From: Sandarakinorhabdus glacialis
GTDB taxonomy: Bacteria; Pseudomonadota; Alphaproteobacteria; Sphingomonadales; Sphingomonadaceae
Length of the DNA stretch: 64,000 nt
Reading direction: 5' to 3'
Assembly: GCF_014643455.1 (NCBI RefSeq)
Contig: NZ_BMJM01000005.1
Span: forward strand, 186,001 to 250,000
Shown: in pieces, positions 16,451 through 25,242 of the stretch
How the letters are laid out: each line of letters begins with the position of its first letter
Position numbering within the stretch: the first letter of the stretch is position 1
The notes under the pieces: model-generated
What the model saw: only the letters and a program-made list of their open reading frames with translations
Told to the model about the DNA's origin: nothing
Database searches by the model: none
Program-made: the position numbers and the translations under genes

Positions 16451-16474
16451 GGCTTGGCGGCAATTTGCCAAGCC
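16451..16474. other. Inverted repeat in the DUF3572 / diguanylate cyclase spacer
   Basis: GGCTTGGC and GCCAAGCC form an 8-bp stem around an eight-base loop. It lies between divergent genes, so a regulatory or leader role is more likely than termination. No other element is evident in this spacer of about 220 bp. Confidence 0.4.
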
Positions 16475-16631
16475 TCGCTGGGAGGGCAGATCGCTGCAGG
16501 GCGAGGGCTTGTGCAGGTCATTACGGTGGGGGTTGCGGTGGCGAGGCAAGAGTTTTAACTGAAATCCGGGCGAATGCCGGCCTGGAGCGTTTTTCCAGGG
16601 CTGTGACGATATGGGATCGATAGCCAGGGGC

Positions 16632-17546
16632 ATGACGGATCGTATCGGATTTGTAGGCAGCGACGGGGCATTGAGCATCGGCGAAGCCGTGCGCGGACTG
16701 ATCCCGGCCGATGCGACGTTCGAGATGCTGACCGTCGGGGCCGCTAAGGAACTGATCGTCTCGCACCGGTTGACCGTGCTGATTGTCGCGTTGACCGGGT
16801 TGCCGTGGCATGAGCCGTTGCAGCGTTTGCTCGAATTGCAGGTGGCCGGCGAAGAACATCCGATCGCGGTGCTCGCGCTGGTGCCGCGCGCCGACCCTGA
16901 AGCCCTCGTAAGAGCATTTTCGCTGGGCGCCGCCGACGTCGCCTGTCTGCCGATGGACGCCAACGAGGTTCGCGCCCGGATGGCGATCCTGGTGCGGCGT
17001 CGGCACGCGGCGTTCGCCAAGGCCGCCGAGACCCGCGCGGCGTGGCGGATGGCGGTGCTCGACCCGGTTACCGGGCTGCACAATCGGCATCATCTCGACA
17101 CCGTCCTGCCGCTGGCGATCGACGTGGCCCGCGATGCCAGGCGGCCGCTGGCGGTGCTGATGATCGACCTCGATGCGCTGAAGCCGTTCAACGATCGCTG
17201 GGGACACGCGGCGGGTGACCGGGTGTTGCGGACCGTCGCCGAGGCGCTGCAATCGAGCGTGCGGCCGACCGATACGATCGCGCGCTATGGCGGCGACGAG
17301 ATCGTCGTGGTGATGCCCGATACCGACCATGCAACGGCGCGGGCGATCGCGGCGCGGCTGGTCGATGTGGTCGCGCAGACCCGAATCGGGCGGGCGGGGG
17401 ACGGGCCGGGCGGGATTACGGTGAGTATCGGGCTGGCGACGCTGGGCGAGCAGGATGGCGATTCGCGGGCGCTGTTGTGCCGGGCGGACGATGCGCTTTA
17501 TGCGGCGAAGCGGGCCGGGCGGAACCGGGTGGCTGAGGCTGCTTGA
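16632..17546 (+). CDS. Diguanylate cyclase, PleD-like with degenerate receiver
   Basis: A 304-residue protein. Residues 5-120 have the size and strand pattern of a response-regulator receiver, but the phospho-acceptor position reads LIVALTGL without an aspartate and the acidic pair is missing. A complete GGDEF domain follows (about 140-300), with DPVTGLHNR, the active site GGDEI at 220-224 and an inhibitory site RPTD at 211-214. It should make cyclic di-GMP and be product-inhibited. Full PleD has two receivers; here only one, inactive, is left. Position beside rpmG is the usual pleD position. ATG 16611 is an alternative start. Confidence 0.85.
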   Translation: MTDRIGFVGSDGALSIGEAVRGLIPADATFEMLTVGAAKELIVSHRLTVLIVALTGLPWHEPLQRLLELQVAGEEHPIAVLALVPRADPEALVRAFSLGAADVACLPMDANEVRARMAILVRRRHAAFAKAAETRAAWRMAVLDPVTGLHNRHHLDTVLPLAIDVARDARRPLAVLMIDLDALKPFNDRWGHAAGDRVLRTVAEALQSSVRPTDTIARYGGDEIVVVMPDTDHATARAIAARLVDVVAQTRIGRAGDGPGGITVSIGLATLGEQDGDSRALLCRADDALYAAKRAGRNRVAEAA

Positions 17547-17573
17547 GGCTGGGGTCGGCTACGGCGACCGGAA

Positions 17574-17605
17574 GATAAGGAAAGAGCCGCGGCAAAGCCG
17601 CGGCT
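17574..17605 (-). terminator. Terminator downstream of rpmG
   Basis: AGCCGCGGC and GCCGCGGCT form a 9-bp stem with an AAA loop; reading the minus strand, TCTTTCCTT follows. It lies between the convergent ends of the cyclase and rpmG genes, about 100 bases beyond the rpmG stop. Confidence 0.65.
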
Positions 17606-17703
17606 GACGTCGGACGAGTTTGGTGCGTGAAGATCGCACCGCCACGCCGTCCGAGTTTGCGCCTGTCGGCGCGCTACGCTGCGCTAGGCGCGAGCGCGGC
17701 GCT

Positions 17704-17871
17704 TCACTTAATCTTAGCTTCCTTGAACTCGACGTGCTTGCGCACAACCGGATCGTACTTGCGGAAGTTGAGCTTTTCCGTCTGCGTGCGCGGGTTCTTC
17801 TTGGTGACGTAGTAATAGCCGGTGTCGGCGCTCGAAACGAGCTTGATCTTGATGGTTGTCGGCTTGGCCAT
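17704..17871 (-). CDS. rpmG: Large ribosomal subunit protein bL33
   Basis: A 55-residue protein starting [20 protein letters not shown], followed by the VTKKNPR and [21 protein letters not shown] stretches that define bL33. It lacks zinc-binding cysteines (C-minus form). The frame extends upstream to 18003, but that part is not bL33. In many alphaproteobacteria rpmG follows divK-pleD, matching the neighbour here. Confidence 0.95.
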   Translation of the reverse strand: MAKPTTIKIKLVSSADTGYYYVTKKNPRTQTEKLNFRKYDPVVRKHVEFKEAKIK

Positions 17872-18031
17872 GACAGGTCCCGAAAAAAGTATAGATGACG
17901 CACGCGGGTTTGCCCGGCACGGGAAGCGGCGTCCAATGGCGGCGCGGGGGGCGAAAGTCAAGCCGCGCGGTGGCAAGCCGTGCATTTCGCGCCGATTTGG
18001 CAAGCCGGGCGCAAACCCCTATTCGGGGGCG

Positions 18032-18847
18032 ATGACCATCGTCCAGCTTGAAGATCGCGCCGTGCTGCGCATTGCCGGCGCCGACACGCGGCCGTTCCTG
18101 CAGGGGTTGCTGACCGCCGATGTCGATACGCTGGCGCCGGACCGGCCCTTGTATGCGGGCCTGCTGTCGCCGCAGGGCAAGGCGTTGTTCGACATGTTGT
18201 TGTTTGCCGATGGCGATGACGTGTTCGTCGATGTCGCTGCGGCGCGGGTGGCGGCGCTGGCGAAACGGCTGGCGATGTACCGGATGCGCAAGGCGGTGAC
18301 GATCGAAACGAGCCTGCTGGCGGTGTTTGCCGGTTGGGACGGCGGCGAAGCCGGGCAGGCGCCGGACGCGCGTTTCGCCGGGCTCGGCGCGCGTTGGCTG
18401 GCGGAAGACGCCGGGGAGGCGGGTGCGGCGGTGTACGACGTGCATCGGCTGGCGGTGGGCGTGCCGGGAAGCGCCGATATCGGCGAGGACCAGTTGCTGT
18501 GGCTGGAGACCGGCGCCGATTTGCTGAACGGGGTGAGCTTCACCAAGGGCTGTTATGTCGGACAGGAGAACACCGCGCGCATGCATTACCGCGACAAGGT
18601 GCGGCGGCGTCTGGTGCCGGTGCGATTCGCCGGCGACCCCGGTGACGGTATCGTCCGCGACGGCGCGGGGCGGATTGCCGGGACGCTGCGCAGCCACCGT
18701 GGCGGGGCGGGGATCGCGCATTTGCGGTTGGAGGCAGCCGGCGGCCCGCTCAGCCTTGGCGGGGCGCCGATGAGCGCGGAACGGCCGGCGTGGCTGGAAG
18801 CGGCGCTGCTGGCTGCGGTCGGGCCGGCCGTGATCGGGGACGTTTAA
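18032..18847 (+). CDS. ygfZ: Folate-binding protein YgfZ/CAF17 family
   Basis: A 271-residue GcvT-like protein. The start is MTIVQLEDRAVLRIAGADTR, then FLQGLLTADV and AGLLSPQGKALFDML, and the signature KGCYVGQE near 172-179 with its conserved cysteine. YgfZ/IBA57 proteins use tetrahydrofolate and assist maturation of iron-sulfur enzymes and some tRNA modification. It lacks the glycine-cleavage catalytic features. Its stop overlaps the next start as TAATG. Confidence 0.88.
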   Translation: MTIVQLEDRAVLRIAGADTRPFLQGLLTADVDTLAPDRPLYAGLLSPQGKALFDMLLFADGDDVFVDVAAARVAALAKRLAMYRMRKAVTIETSLLAVFAGWDGGEAGQAPDARFAGLGARWLAEDAGEAGAAVYDVHRLAVGVPGSADIGEDQLLWLETGADLLNGVSFTKGCYVGQENTARMHYRDKVRRRLVPVRFAGDPGDGIVRDGAGRIAGTLRSHRGGAGIAHLRLEAAGGPLSLGGAPMSAERPAWLEAALLAAVGPAVIGDV

Positions 18848-20043
18848 TGGGCGTGACCCCCGCGCCATCGCCGGTGGAGAAGTCCTTTTCGATCGACGGC
18901 TTTGGACACCAGGTCGAGACACTGGCGGCCGACACATATTCATGGGTGGCCCATGACAGCGGGCTGGCGCTGACCGCGATCGGCTTCGCGTTCGGGCTGT
19001 ATGCCATATTCTACGGTATCCGTTGGGCCATCGGGCGGGTGCTTAGTGATTCGCACGAGGTAACGACCTGGCGGGGCTTTGTCGGCAGGATCGTGCGGCG
19101 AACGCGCAGTGTCTTCATCGCCATCGCGTCGATCTACTTGGTCACGCGCGTCATCCCGATGCCGGGGCTGCTGCAGCGCGTGGTCAACACCGCATTCACG
19201 ATCTCGTTCGCCGTCCAGGGTGCGCTGTGGGTGCGCGAGTTGTTGCTGGCGCTCGTTGAACGGCGGGCGGCCGACAGCGAAGCGAGCCACGAGCTGGCGA
19301 GCGCCATCGGCATCATCAAGGTGATGGTCAATGTCGTCGTCTGGGTGGTGGCAACGATCCTGATTCTCGACAATCTGGGCGTCAATGTCACGGCACTGGT
19401 GGCGGGTCTCGGCGTCGGCGGCATCGCCATCGGTTTTGCAGCACAGGGAATATTCGGCGATCTTTTCGCGGCACTGGCGATCCTGTTCGACCGGCCGTTC
19501 AAGGTGGGTGACGTCATCAGCTATGGCGGCAACACCGGCACTGTCGAGGCGATCGGGCTGAAGACGACGCGGGTGCGGGCGATTTCGGGCGAGCAGCTGG
19601 TCATCTCCAACGCCAAGCTGCTCGACCAGCAGATCTCCAATCTGCGGCGCATCGAGGAGCGGCGGGTCGCCTTCATCATCAGCGTGATCTATCAGACCAG
19701 CCCTGACCTCCTCGAGGCGATCCCGCGCGAGATCGAGGCGATGATCCGGGCGCGCGAGCTGTGCCGGTTCGATCGGGTGCACTTCATCCAGTTCAGCCCG
19801 TCATCACTCGATTTCGAGATCGCCTATCATGTCGTGGTGCCCGACCTGGTGACGATGATGGACGAGCGCCAGCTGATCGCGCTGGGGATCATCCGGCGCT
19901 TTGCCGGGCTGGGCATCAGCTTTGCGCATCCGACGCAGACGAGCTTTGCCGCATTGGCGGATGGCACGATTATCGATCCGCGGCCCATCCCGGAGAAGCG
20001 CCGGGATCAGCCGGAACCGGGAGCACAGGCGCGGCCGGCCTAG
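18847..20043 (+). CDS. MscS-family mechanosensitive ion channel
   Basis: A 398-residue inner-membrane channel. Three or four hydrophobic helices fill residues about 45-175. They are followed by the pore helix (GLGVGGIAIGFAAQGIFGDL) and the beta domain beginning FDRPFKVGDVISYGG, with the VISNAKLLDQQISN segment typical of MscS. It opens under membrane tension to release solutes on osmotic down-shock. It is translationally coupled to ygfZ and overlaps coq4 tail to tail by four bases. Confidence 0.9.
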   Translation: MGVTPAPSPVEKSFSIDGFGHQVETLAADTYSWVAHDSGLALTAIGFAFGLYAIFYGIRWAIGRVLSDSHEVTTWRGFVGRIVRRTRSVFIAIASIYLVTRVIPMPGLLQRVVNTAFTISFAVQGALWVRELLLALVERRAADSEASHELASAIGIIKVMVNVVVWVVATILILDNLGVNVTALVAGLGVGGIAIGFAAQGIFGDLFAALAILFDRPFKVGDVISYGGNTGTVEAIGLKTTRVRAISGEQLVISNAKLLDQQISNLRRIEERRVAFIISVIYQTSPDLLEAIPREIEAMIRARELCRFDRVHFIQFSPSSLDFEIAYHVVVPDLVTMMDERQLIALGIIRRFAGLGISFAHPTQTSFAALADGTIIDPRPIPEKRRDQPEPGAQARPA

Positions 20044-20798
20044 CCCTTGGGAACGGCGTCGCCGCGGAACTGCACCGGGATCGACTCGTAGATCGGCGAT
20101 GGGGTCAGGCCGAGACGGGCGCGGACGTCCTCGATGGGCAGCGGCAGCAGCGCCATCCAGTCCTGTGCCGGCATCCAGCGCGCGGCCTTGCCGCGGCGAT
20201 AGCCTTCGCGGATGGCGGCGACATAGGGCTGGCGGACGGGGGCCTTGCGGCTTTTGAAGGCGGCGCCGACGGCGATGAAGGCCCAGCCGAGCGAGCGCGT
20301 CTGGGCATAGGAGAAGGAGACGAGGCAGGCTTCGCCGAGCGAATCGAGGCCATAGCCGGTGGTGACGTGCCACAGGTCATGGGCGTCGCGGATGCGGCGG
20401 CCATACCAGGCGACGGGGTGTTCGAGGCCGATCATGGTCTGGCCGGAGACTTCGACGAGGCCCATCGGGGTAACGCCGCCGTCATCAGTGAAATCACGGT
20501 AGACGGCGCCGAGGCTGCCGGCGGGGAGGGTCGCCAGCCAGGCGCGGTCGGACAGGCGTTCGGCGAGTTCCTCGCGCTGGTACGCCATGCGGCCGCCCTG
20601 GGTGGTGCGCAGCAGCTTGTAATAGCCCTTGCGAGTCGATTTGCCGTTGAGGGCGCGCATGATCTCGAAGACTTCGGCGGTGTCGTCCTTGTCGCGCAAC
20701 AGCCGCTGGAGGGCGCGCCAGGCGGCGCCCCATTCCAGCCGGGGTATCGGCAGGAATTCAGGCTCGGGAGCGGCGACGATGCGGGTCTGTGCGGTCAT
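20040..20798 (-). CDS. Ubiquinone biosynthesis protein Coq4 homologue
   Basis: A 252-residue protein with the Coq4 metal motif HDxxH-x11-E: H140, D141, H144 and E156 in DAHDLWHVTTGYG and LGE. The alphaproteobacterial form also has LEHPVAWYGRRIRD and YYKLLRTTQGG. Coq4 is needed for coenzyme Q assembly and has been linked to oxidative decarboxylation at ring carbon C1. The gene stands alone; no other ubi gene is seen nearby. The upstream spacer to putA (20799-21022) shows no gene or clear motif. Confidence 0.85.
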   Translation of the reverse strand: MTAQTRIVAAPEPEFLPIPRLEWGAAWRALQRLLRDKDDTAEVFEIMRALNGKSTRKGYYKLLRTTQGGRMAYQREELAERLSDRAWLATLPAGSLGAVYRDFTDDGGVTPMGLVEVSGQTMIGLEHPVAWYGRRIRDAHDLWHVTTGYGLDSLGEACLVSFSYAQTRSLGWAFIAVGAAFKSRKAPVRQPYVAAIREGYRRGKAARWMPAQDWMALLPLPIEDVRARLGLTPSPIYESIPVQFRGDAVPKG

Positions 20799-21022
20799 AC
20801 GGAGTAGTTATACGCAAAACACGGAGCGTGTAAATGGAGTGTAGCTCAATTCAATCCTGCGGTTGAACCCTGCGGGGCGTCGGTGTCGCCTGGATGGCCT
20901 GTTCCTGGATTGGTCCATAGACGGTGCTGGTGAAGCTGGACACGCAGCCCGCAGTCAGGATGCACTCCTGCCCCCTCTACTGTTAAGGCTAGTGCAGGAT
21001 CGCGGCGGCGGCGATGCGGCGG

Positions 21023-24000
21023 TCAGATGCCGGCGACATCCTCGATGCTGAGCAGGCTGGCGTTGCCGCCGGCGCTGGTGGTGTCGGTGCTGACGGTGCG
21101 CTCGTGGACGAAGCGTAGCAGGTAATGCGGCCCGCCGGCCTTGAAGCCGGTGCCGGACCGGCCCTCGCCGCCGAACGGCTGGCTGCCGACGACGGCGCCG
21201 ATCATCGAACGGTTGATATAGAGGTTGCCGACGTGCGCACCATGGGTGACGACAGCGGCGACCGAGGCGATGCGGCTGTGGAGGCCCATGGTCAGGCCGT
21301 AGCCGAGGGCGTTGACGGCGGCGATGGTAGCGGGGAGCTCGCCGGCTTTCCAGCGGACGACGTGGAGGAGGGGCCCGAACCATTCCTCCTTGAGGTCGGC
21401 GATCGCGTCGAGGGCGATGACGGTGGGGGCAACGAAATCGCCCGTTGCGGGCGCGGGCAGGGCGTGGAGCCAGCGGGGTTGCTGGGCCTGGCGGTAGGTT
21501 TCGAGGCGCGTGAAGGCAGCGTCGTCGATCACCGGGCCGACATCGGTGGCGGGGTCGGCGGGGTTGCCGATGACCAGCGTGTCCATGGCGCCGCCCAGCA
21601 TTTCGAGGGTGCGGTCGGCGACATCGTCCTGGACCAGCAGCAGGCGGAGCGCCGAGCAGCGTTGCCCGGCGGAGCGAAAGGCGCTGGTGATGACGTCCTG
21701 GACGACCTGTTCGGTGAGCGCGGTCGAATCGACAATCATGGCGTTAATGCCGCCGGTTTCGGCGATGAACGGCACGAGGGGGCGCGATTCGTCATCGAGG
21801 AGCGCGCGGGCGATGCGGCGGGCGGTGGGGGTGCTGCCGGTGAAGGCGACGCCCATGATGCGCGGATCGCGGACGAGGGCTTCGCCGATCTCGCCGCCGC
21901 CGGTGACGAGTTGCAGCGCGCCGGCGGGGATGCCGGCTTCGTGGGCGAGGGCGACGGCGGCGGCGGCGATGAGAGGGGTTTGCGGGGCGGGCTTGGCGAC
22001 GACGGTGTTGCCGGCGACGAGCGCCGCGCCGACCTGGCCGAGGAAGATGGCGAGCGGGAAGTTCCACGGCGCGATGCAGGCGAAGACGCCGCGGCCTTCG
22101 AGGCGAAGCTCGTTGCGTTCGCCGGTCGGCCCGGGGAGCTGGAGAGGCAAAAACTGGGTGCGGGCTTCGGCGGCGTAGTAGCGGCAGAAATCGACGGCTT
22201 CGCGGACTTCGGCAAGGGCGTCGGGGATGGTCTTGCGGGCTTCGTGGACGCAGATCGCCATGAGGGATTCGCGGTCGCGTTCCAGGAGGTCGGCGAGGCG
22301 CTCCAGAGCGTCGGCGCGGGATTCCGGGGGGGTGGTGGACCAGGTGGGGAAAGCGGCTTGGGCGGCGGTTACGGCTGCTGCGACGTCGGAGGGCCCCCTC
22401 TCCCGGCTCGGCGAAGGGGCCGAGTCCGACCTCTCCCGCGAGGGGAGAGGTGAGGCGATCTTGGTGGCGAGCGTGCCCAGCACCTGTTCGTCGGCGAGGT
22501 CGATGCCGCTGCTGTTGTCGCGGCTGTTGCCGTAGAGGCGGATCGGCAGGGGAATCGACGGGTGGGGGCTGCCGGCGACGCTGGCGACCTTGGCGGCGGG
22601 GTCGGCGAGCAGTGTGTCGTCGCTGATGTTGGCGTCGGCGAGCTGGTGGACGAAGCTGCTGTTGGCGCCGTTTTCGAGCAGGCGGCGAACGAGATAGGCG
22701 AGCAGGTCGCGGTGGCCGCCGACAGGGGCGTAGGTGCGGCATTTATAGCCGTGCTCGCGGACGAGGCGCTCGAACAGGCCCTCGCCCATGCCGTGAAGAC
22801 GCTGGAACTCGAAATCGCGCGTTTCGCCGGCCCATTCGAGGATGGTGGCGACGGTCAGCGCGTTGTGGCTGGCGAAGGCGGGATAGATGTTGGGCGCGGC
22901 GAGCATGTCGTGGGCGCAAGCGAGGTACGACACGTCGGTGGCGGCCTTGCGGGTGAACAGCGGATAGCCGGCGAGGCCTTCGACCTGGGTGCGCTTGATC
23001 TCGCTGTCCCAATAGGCGCCCTTGACGAGGCGGACGGTCAGGCGCTGCGCGGTGTCGCGGCCGAGTTCGTTGGCCCAGGCGACGACCGGACGCGCGCGCT
23101 TGCCATAGCCCTGGATGGCCATGCCGAAACCGTCCCAGCCTTTGAGCTCGGGACGGCGGGCGGTTGCTTCGATGATGTCGAGGCTCATCACCAGCCGTTC
23201 GGATTCCTCGGCGTCGACGGTCAGCCCGATGCCGCTGTTGGCAGCTTCGGCAGCCAGTTGCCGGACCATGTCGGTGAGTTCGGGGACGCAGGTCGCGGCG
23301 TGGGCGGTTTCGTAGCGTGGGTGGAGTGCCGACAGCTTGACCGAGACCGAGTGGCGGTCGGTGATGTGGTTGGCTTTGGCGGCCTTGGCGGTGTCGCGGA
23401 TGGCCGCCATGTAGCTGGCGAAATAGCGTTCGCCGTCGGCGCGGGTGCGCGCCGCTTCGCCGAGCATGTCGAAGCTGGCGGTGAAGCCGCGATTGTCCTT
23501 GTCGGCGGCGCGTTCCAGAGCTTCGTCGATGGTGCGGCCCATGACGAAGACCTGCCCCATCATGCGCATCGCGGCGCCGACGGCCTGGCGGACGAAGGGC
23601 TCGCCGGAGCGGGCGACGAGACGGCGCAGGACCGAGGGTTGCGCATCGTTGCCCATCAGCGCGCGGGTCATGACCAGGCCCCAGGTGGCGCTGTTGACGA
23701 GCAGCGAGTCGGACTGGCCCTTGTGGGCGCTCCAGTCGGCGGTGCCGATCTTGTCGCGGATGAGGGCGTCGGCGGTCTCGGCATCGGGGACGCGCAGGAA
23801 CGCCTCGGCGAGCGACAGCAGCGCGACGCCTTCGGCGGTGTTGAGGCGGTATTGCTGGAGGAAGCGGTTGACCCAGCCCTCGTTTTGCGCAGCGCGCAGG
23901 TCGGCCAGCAACCCGAGGGCGCGGCCGACGACGGCATCGCGGACGGTCGGCGCAAGGGTCGCGGCAGGCAGCAGATGCGCGAGAACGTCGGGCTCGGGCG

Positions 24001-24049
24001 CACGGTGGAGGTCGCGCATGTGGGCGCGGGAAGCGGACAGGCTGGTCAT
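21023..24049 (-). CDS. putA: Bifunctional proline dehydrogenase / L-glutamate gamma-semialdehyde dehydrogenase PutA
   Basis: A 1008-residue fusion enzyme oxidising proline to glutamate. An N-terminal arm is followed by the FAD proline dehydrogenase barrel (about 80-500), with RLVKGAYWDSEIKR and FASHNALTVATI. The C-terminal aldehyde dehydrogenase (about 555-990) has NTVVAKPAPQTPLIAA, VAFTGSTPTARRIA, the catalytic IAETGGINA glutamate and the RSAGQRCSALRLL cysteine. The ribbon-helix-helix DNA-binding domain of regulatory PutA is absent. At residues about 532-550 the linker contains LPSRERSDSAPSPSRERG, encoded by an intergenic-type repeat inserted in frame. Confidence 0.95.
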   Translation of the reverse strand: MTSLSASRAHMRDLHRAPEPDVLAHLLPAATLAPTVRDAVVGRALGLLADLRAAQNEGWVNRFLQQYRLNTAEGVALLSLAEAFLRVPDAETADALIRDKIGTADWSAHKGQSDSLLVNSATWGLVMTRALMGNDAQPSVLRRLVARSGEPFVRQAVGAAMRMMGQVFVMGRTIDEALERAADKDNRGFTASFDMLGEAARTRADGERYFASYMAAIRDTAKAAKANHITDRHSVSVKLSALHPRYETAHAATCVPELTDMVRQLAAEAANSGIGLTVDAEESERLVMSLDIIEATARRPELKGWDGFGMAIQGYGKRARPVVAWANELGRDTAQRLTVRLVKGAYWDSEIKRTQVEGLAGYPLFTRKAATDVSYLACAHDMLAAPNIYPAFASHNALTVATILEWAGETRDFEFQRLHGMGEGLFERLVREHGYKCRTYAPVGGHRDLLAYLVRRLLENGANSSFVHQLADANISDDTLLADPAAKVASVAGSPHPSIPLPIRLYGNSRDNSSGIDLADEQVLGTLATKIASPLPSRERSDSAPSPSRERGPSDVAAAVTAAQAAFPTWSTTPPESRADALERLADLLERDRESLMAICVHEARKTIPDALAEVREAVDFCRYYAAEARTQFLPLQLPGPTGERNELRLEGRGVFACIAPWNFPLAIFLGQVGAALVAGNTVVAKPAPQTPLIAAAAVALAHEAGIPAGALQLVTGGGEIGEALVRDPRIMGVAFTGSTPTARRIARALLDDESRPLVPFIAETGGINAMIVDSTALTEQVVQDVITSAFRSAGQRCSALRLLLVQDDVADRTLEMLGGAMDTLVIGNPADPATDVGPVIDDAAFTRLETYRQAQQPRWLHALPAPATGDFVAPTVIALDAIADLKEEWFGPLLHVVRWKAGELPATIAAVNALGYGLTMGLHSRIASVAAVVTHGAHVGNLYINRSMIGAVVGSQPFGGEGRSGTGFKAGGPHYLLRFVHERTVSTDTTSAGGNASLLSIEDVAGI
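22392..22455. repeat. Repeat family F inside putA
   Basis: A 64-bp G/C-rich element with two nested hairpins: CGGCTCGGCG...GGGGCCGAG and CCTCTCCCGCGAGGGGAGAGG. It has the look of the palindromic elements found in the spacers of this window but lies inside a gene, exactly in the linker between the two PutA enzyme domains, and keeps the frame. Confidence 0.75.
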
Positions 24050-24101
24050 GACCAGTCCTTAATGCGGGGGCGGCGGCGAAGAAAGCGCTGTGACGCCGCG
24101 A

Positions 24102-24737
24102 TCAGCGGGCCGGGGTCATGATCGCCCGTCCGGCGAGTTCGTCGTCGAGCGCCTCGGCGCGTTGGCGGGCGGGGCGGTCGTCCATGCGCGCCAGGTAGCG
24201 GCCGAACACCGGCCGCTCGGCGATTGTGCCGAAGCGGATCGCCCAATCGAGCAAGGCGCCGAGATAGAGATCGGCGGCGCTGAAGCGACCGCCCGCGAGC
24301 CAATCGCGCTGCGACAGCACCGTGTCCAGCATGTCGACGACGCGGTCGAGGCTGCCCCAGCCGGCGCGCTGGTCGGCCAGCGGCGGCGCGGCGAACTCCA
24401 TCGAGGACAGCGTTGTCGCGGTTTCGAGCGGCCCGGCGGCAAAGAACAGCCAGCGGTAATAGTCGCCGCGTGCCGCCGTGCCGGATGCGGGTGCAAGGCC
24501 GGCGAGCGGAAAGGCGTCACCCAGATAGGCGCAGATCGCGGCGCATTCGCTGACGACGGCGTTGCCATGGACGAGCACGGGCATCTTGCCGATCGGGTTA
24601 AGGGCGAGGAACGCGGACGTGCGCCGGGCCTCGATATCGACGACTTCGGTGCGGTAGCGTGCGCCGACCTCCTCGAGCATCCAGCGCGCGATGCGGCCGT
24701 AGGTGAGGGGATGGGTGTAGAAGACAAGCTCGGTCAT
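24102..24737 (-). CDS. Glutathione S-transferase family protein
   Basis: A 211-residue GST. The N-terminal thioredoxin-like domain starts LVFYTHPLTYGRIARWMLEE and has NPIGKMPVLVHGNAVVSECAAI, the cis-proline and SNAIL-type glutathione loop. The all-helical C-terminal domain contains FSAADLYLGALLDWAIRFG. The active-site residue is not obvious (Thr/Tyr in the first loop). Substrate unknown. It is divergent from the blaI operon. Confidence 0.82.
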   Translation of the reverse strand: MTELVFYTHPLTYGRIARWMLEEVGARYRTEVVDIEARRTSAFLALNPIGKMPVLVHGNAVVSECAAICAYLGDAFPLAGLAPASGTAARGDYYRWLFFAAGPLETATTLSSMEFAAPPLADQRAGWGSLDRVVDMLDTVLSQRDWLAGGRFSAADLYLGALLDWAIRFGTIAERPVFGRYLARMDDRPARQRAEALDDELAGRAIMTPAR

Positions 24738-24808
24738 CGTTGCCGGTTCCGAATTGCGTCGCGGCGCCTAGATAACGAAATTTTCGGGAGCCGCCCAATC
24801 CATATTGA

Positions 24809-24849
24809 CGACTACGCGTGTAATCCATTACGACTACGCTTGTAATCCA
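24809..24849. promoter_or_regulatory. Tandem operator of the blaI-M56 operon
   Basis: A 19-bp unit, CGACTACGCKTGTAATCCA, occurs twice (24809-24827 and 24831-24849) with a 22-bp period, two turns of the helix. Each unit contains an imperfect dyad, ACTAC-GCKT-GTAAT. It sits 13 bases before the blaI start, as expected for autoregulation by a BlaI/CopY repressor dimer pair, whose operators carry similar TAC/GTA arms. Confidence 0.7.
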
Positions 24850-24861
24850 GAATGAGTCGAA

Positions 24862-25242
24862 ATGGCTGAACAGGCGAGCGAACGGATCAGCGAAGCGGAA
24901 CTTGCCGTCATGGAAGTGCTGTGGGCCGATGCGCCGTTGACTGCGATGGATGTTGCCGAGCGTATCGATCCGGCGCGGGGCTGGAGCGACCGGACGGTCA
25001 AGACCATGCTCGGGCGGTTGCTCGCTAAGGGCGTGCTGGCGTTCGAGGAGGATGGCCGGCGGTATCTGTATCGGCCGCTGGTCGAGCGCGCGGCGCATGT
25101 GGCGGGGTCGACACGGCAGCTTGTCGACCGGCTGTTCGGTGGGCGGGCGGCGCCGCTGGTGGCGCACCTCGCCGAAAACCATGCGTTGTCGGACGACGAT
25201 ATTGCCGAACTTGAAGCACTGGTGCGGGAGTTGCGGAAATGA
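24862..25242 (+). CDS. BlaI/MecI/CopY family transcriptional repressor
   Basis: A 126-residue winged-helix repressor. The sequence ISEAELAVMEVLWADAPLTA opens the DNA-binding domain, and WSDRTVKTMLGRLLAKGVL is the recognition helix region. A C-terminal dimerisation helix (LVDRLFGG...DDDIAELEALVRELRK) follows. In this family the repressor is cleaved by a partner M56 peptidase when a signal is sensed; the partner is the next gene, overlapping by ATGA. A tandem operator lies upstream. No beta-lactamase gene is present in the window. Confidence 0.9.
   Translation: MAEQASERISEAELAVMEVLWADAPLTAMDVAERIDPARGWSDRTVKTMLGRLLAKGVLAFEEDGRRYLYRPLVERAAHVAGSTRQLVDRLFGGRAAPLVAHLAENHALSDDDIAELEALVRELRK

Noticed and set aside
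20799-21022. Possible small gene in the spacer between coq4 and putA.
   Set aside because: Short open frames of about 60 codons only, with no ribosome site and Arg/Gly composition typical of non-coding high-GC DNA.
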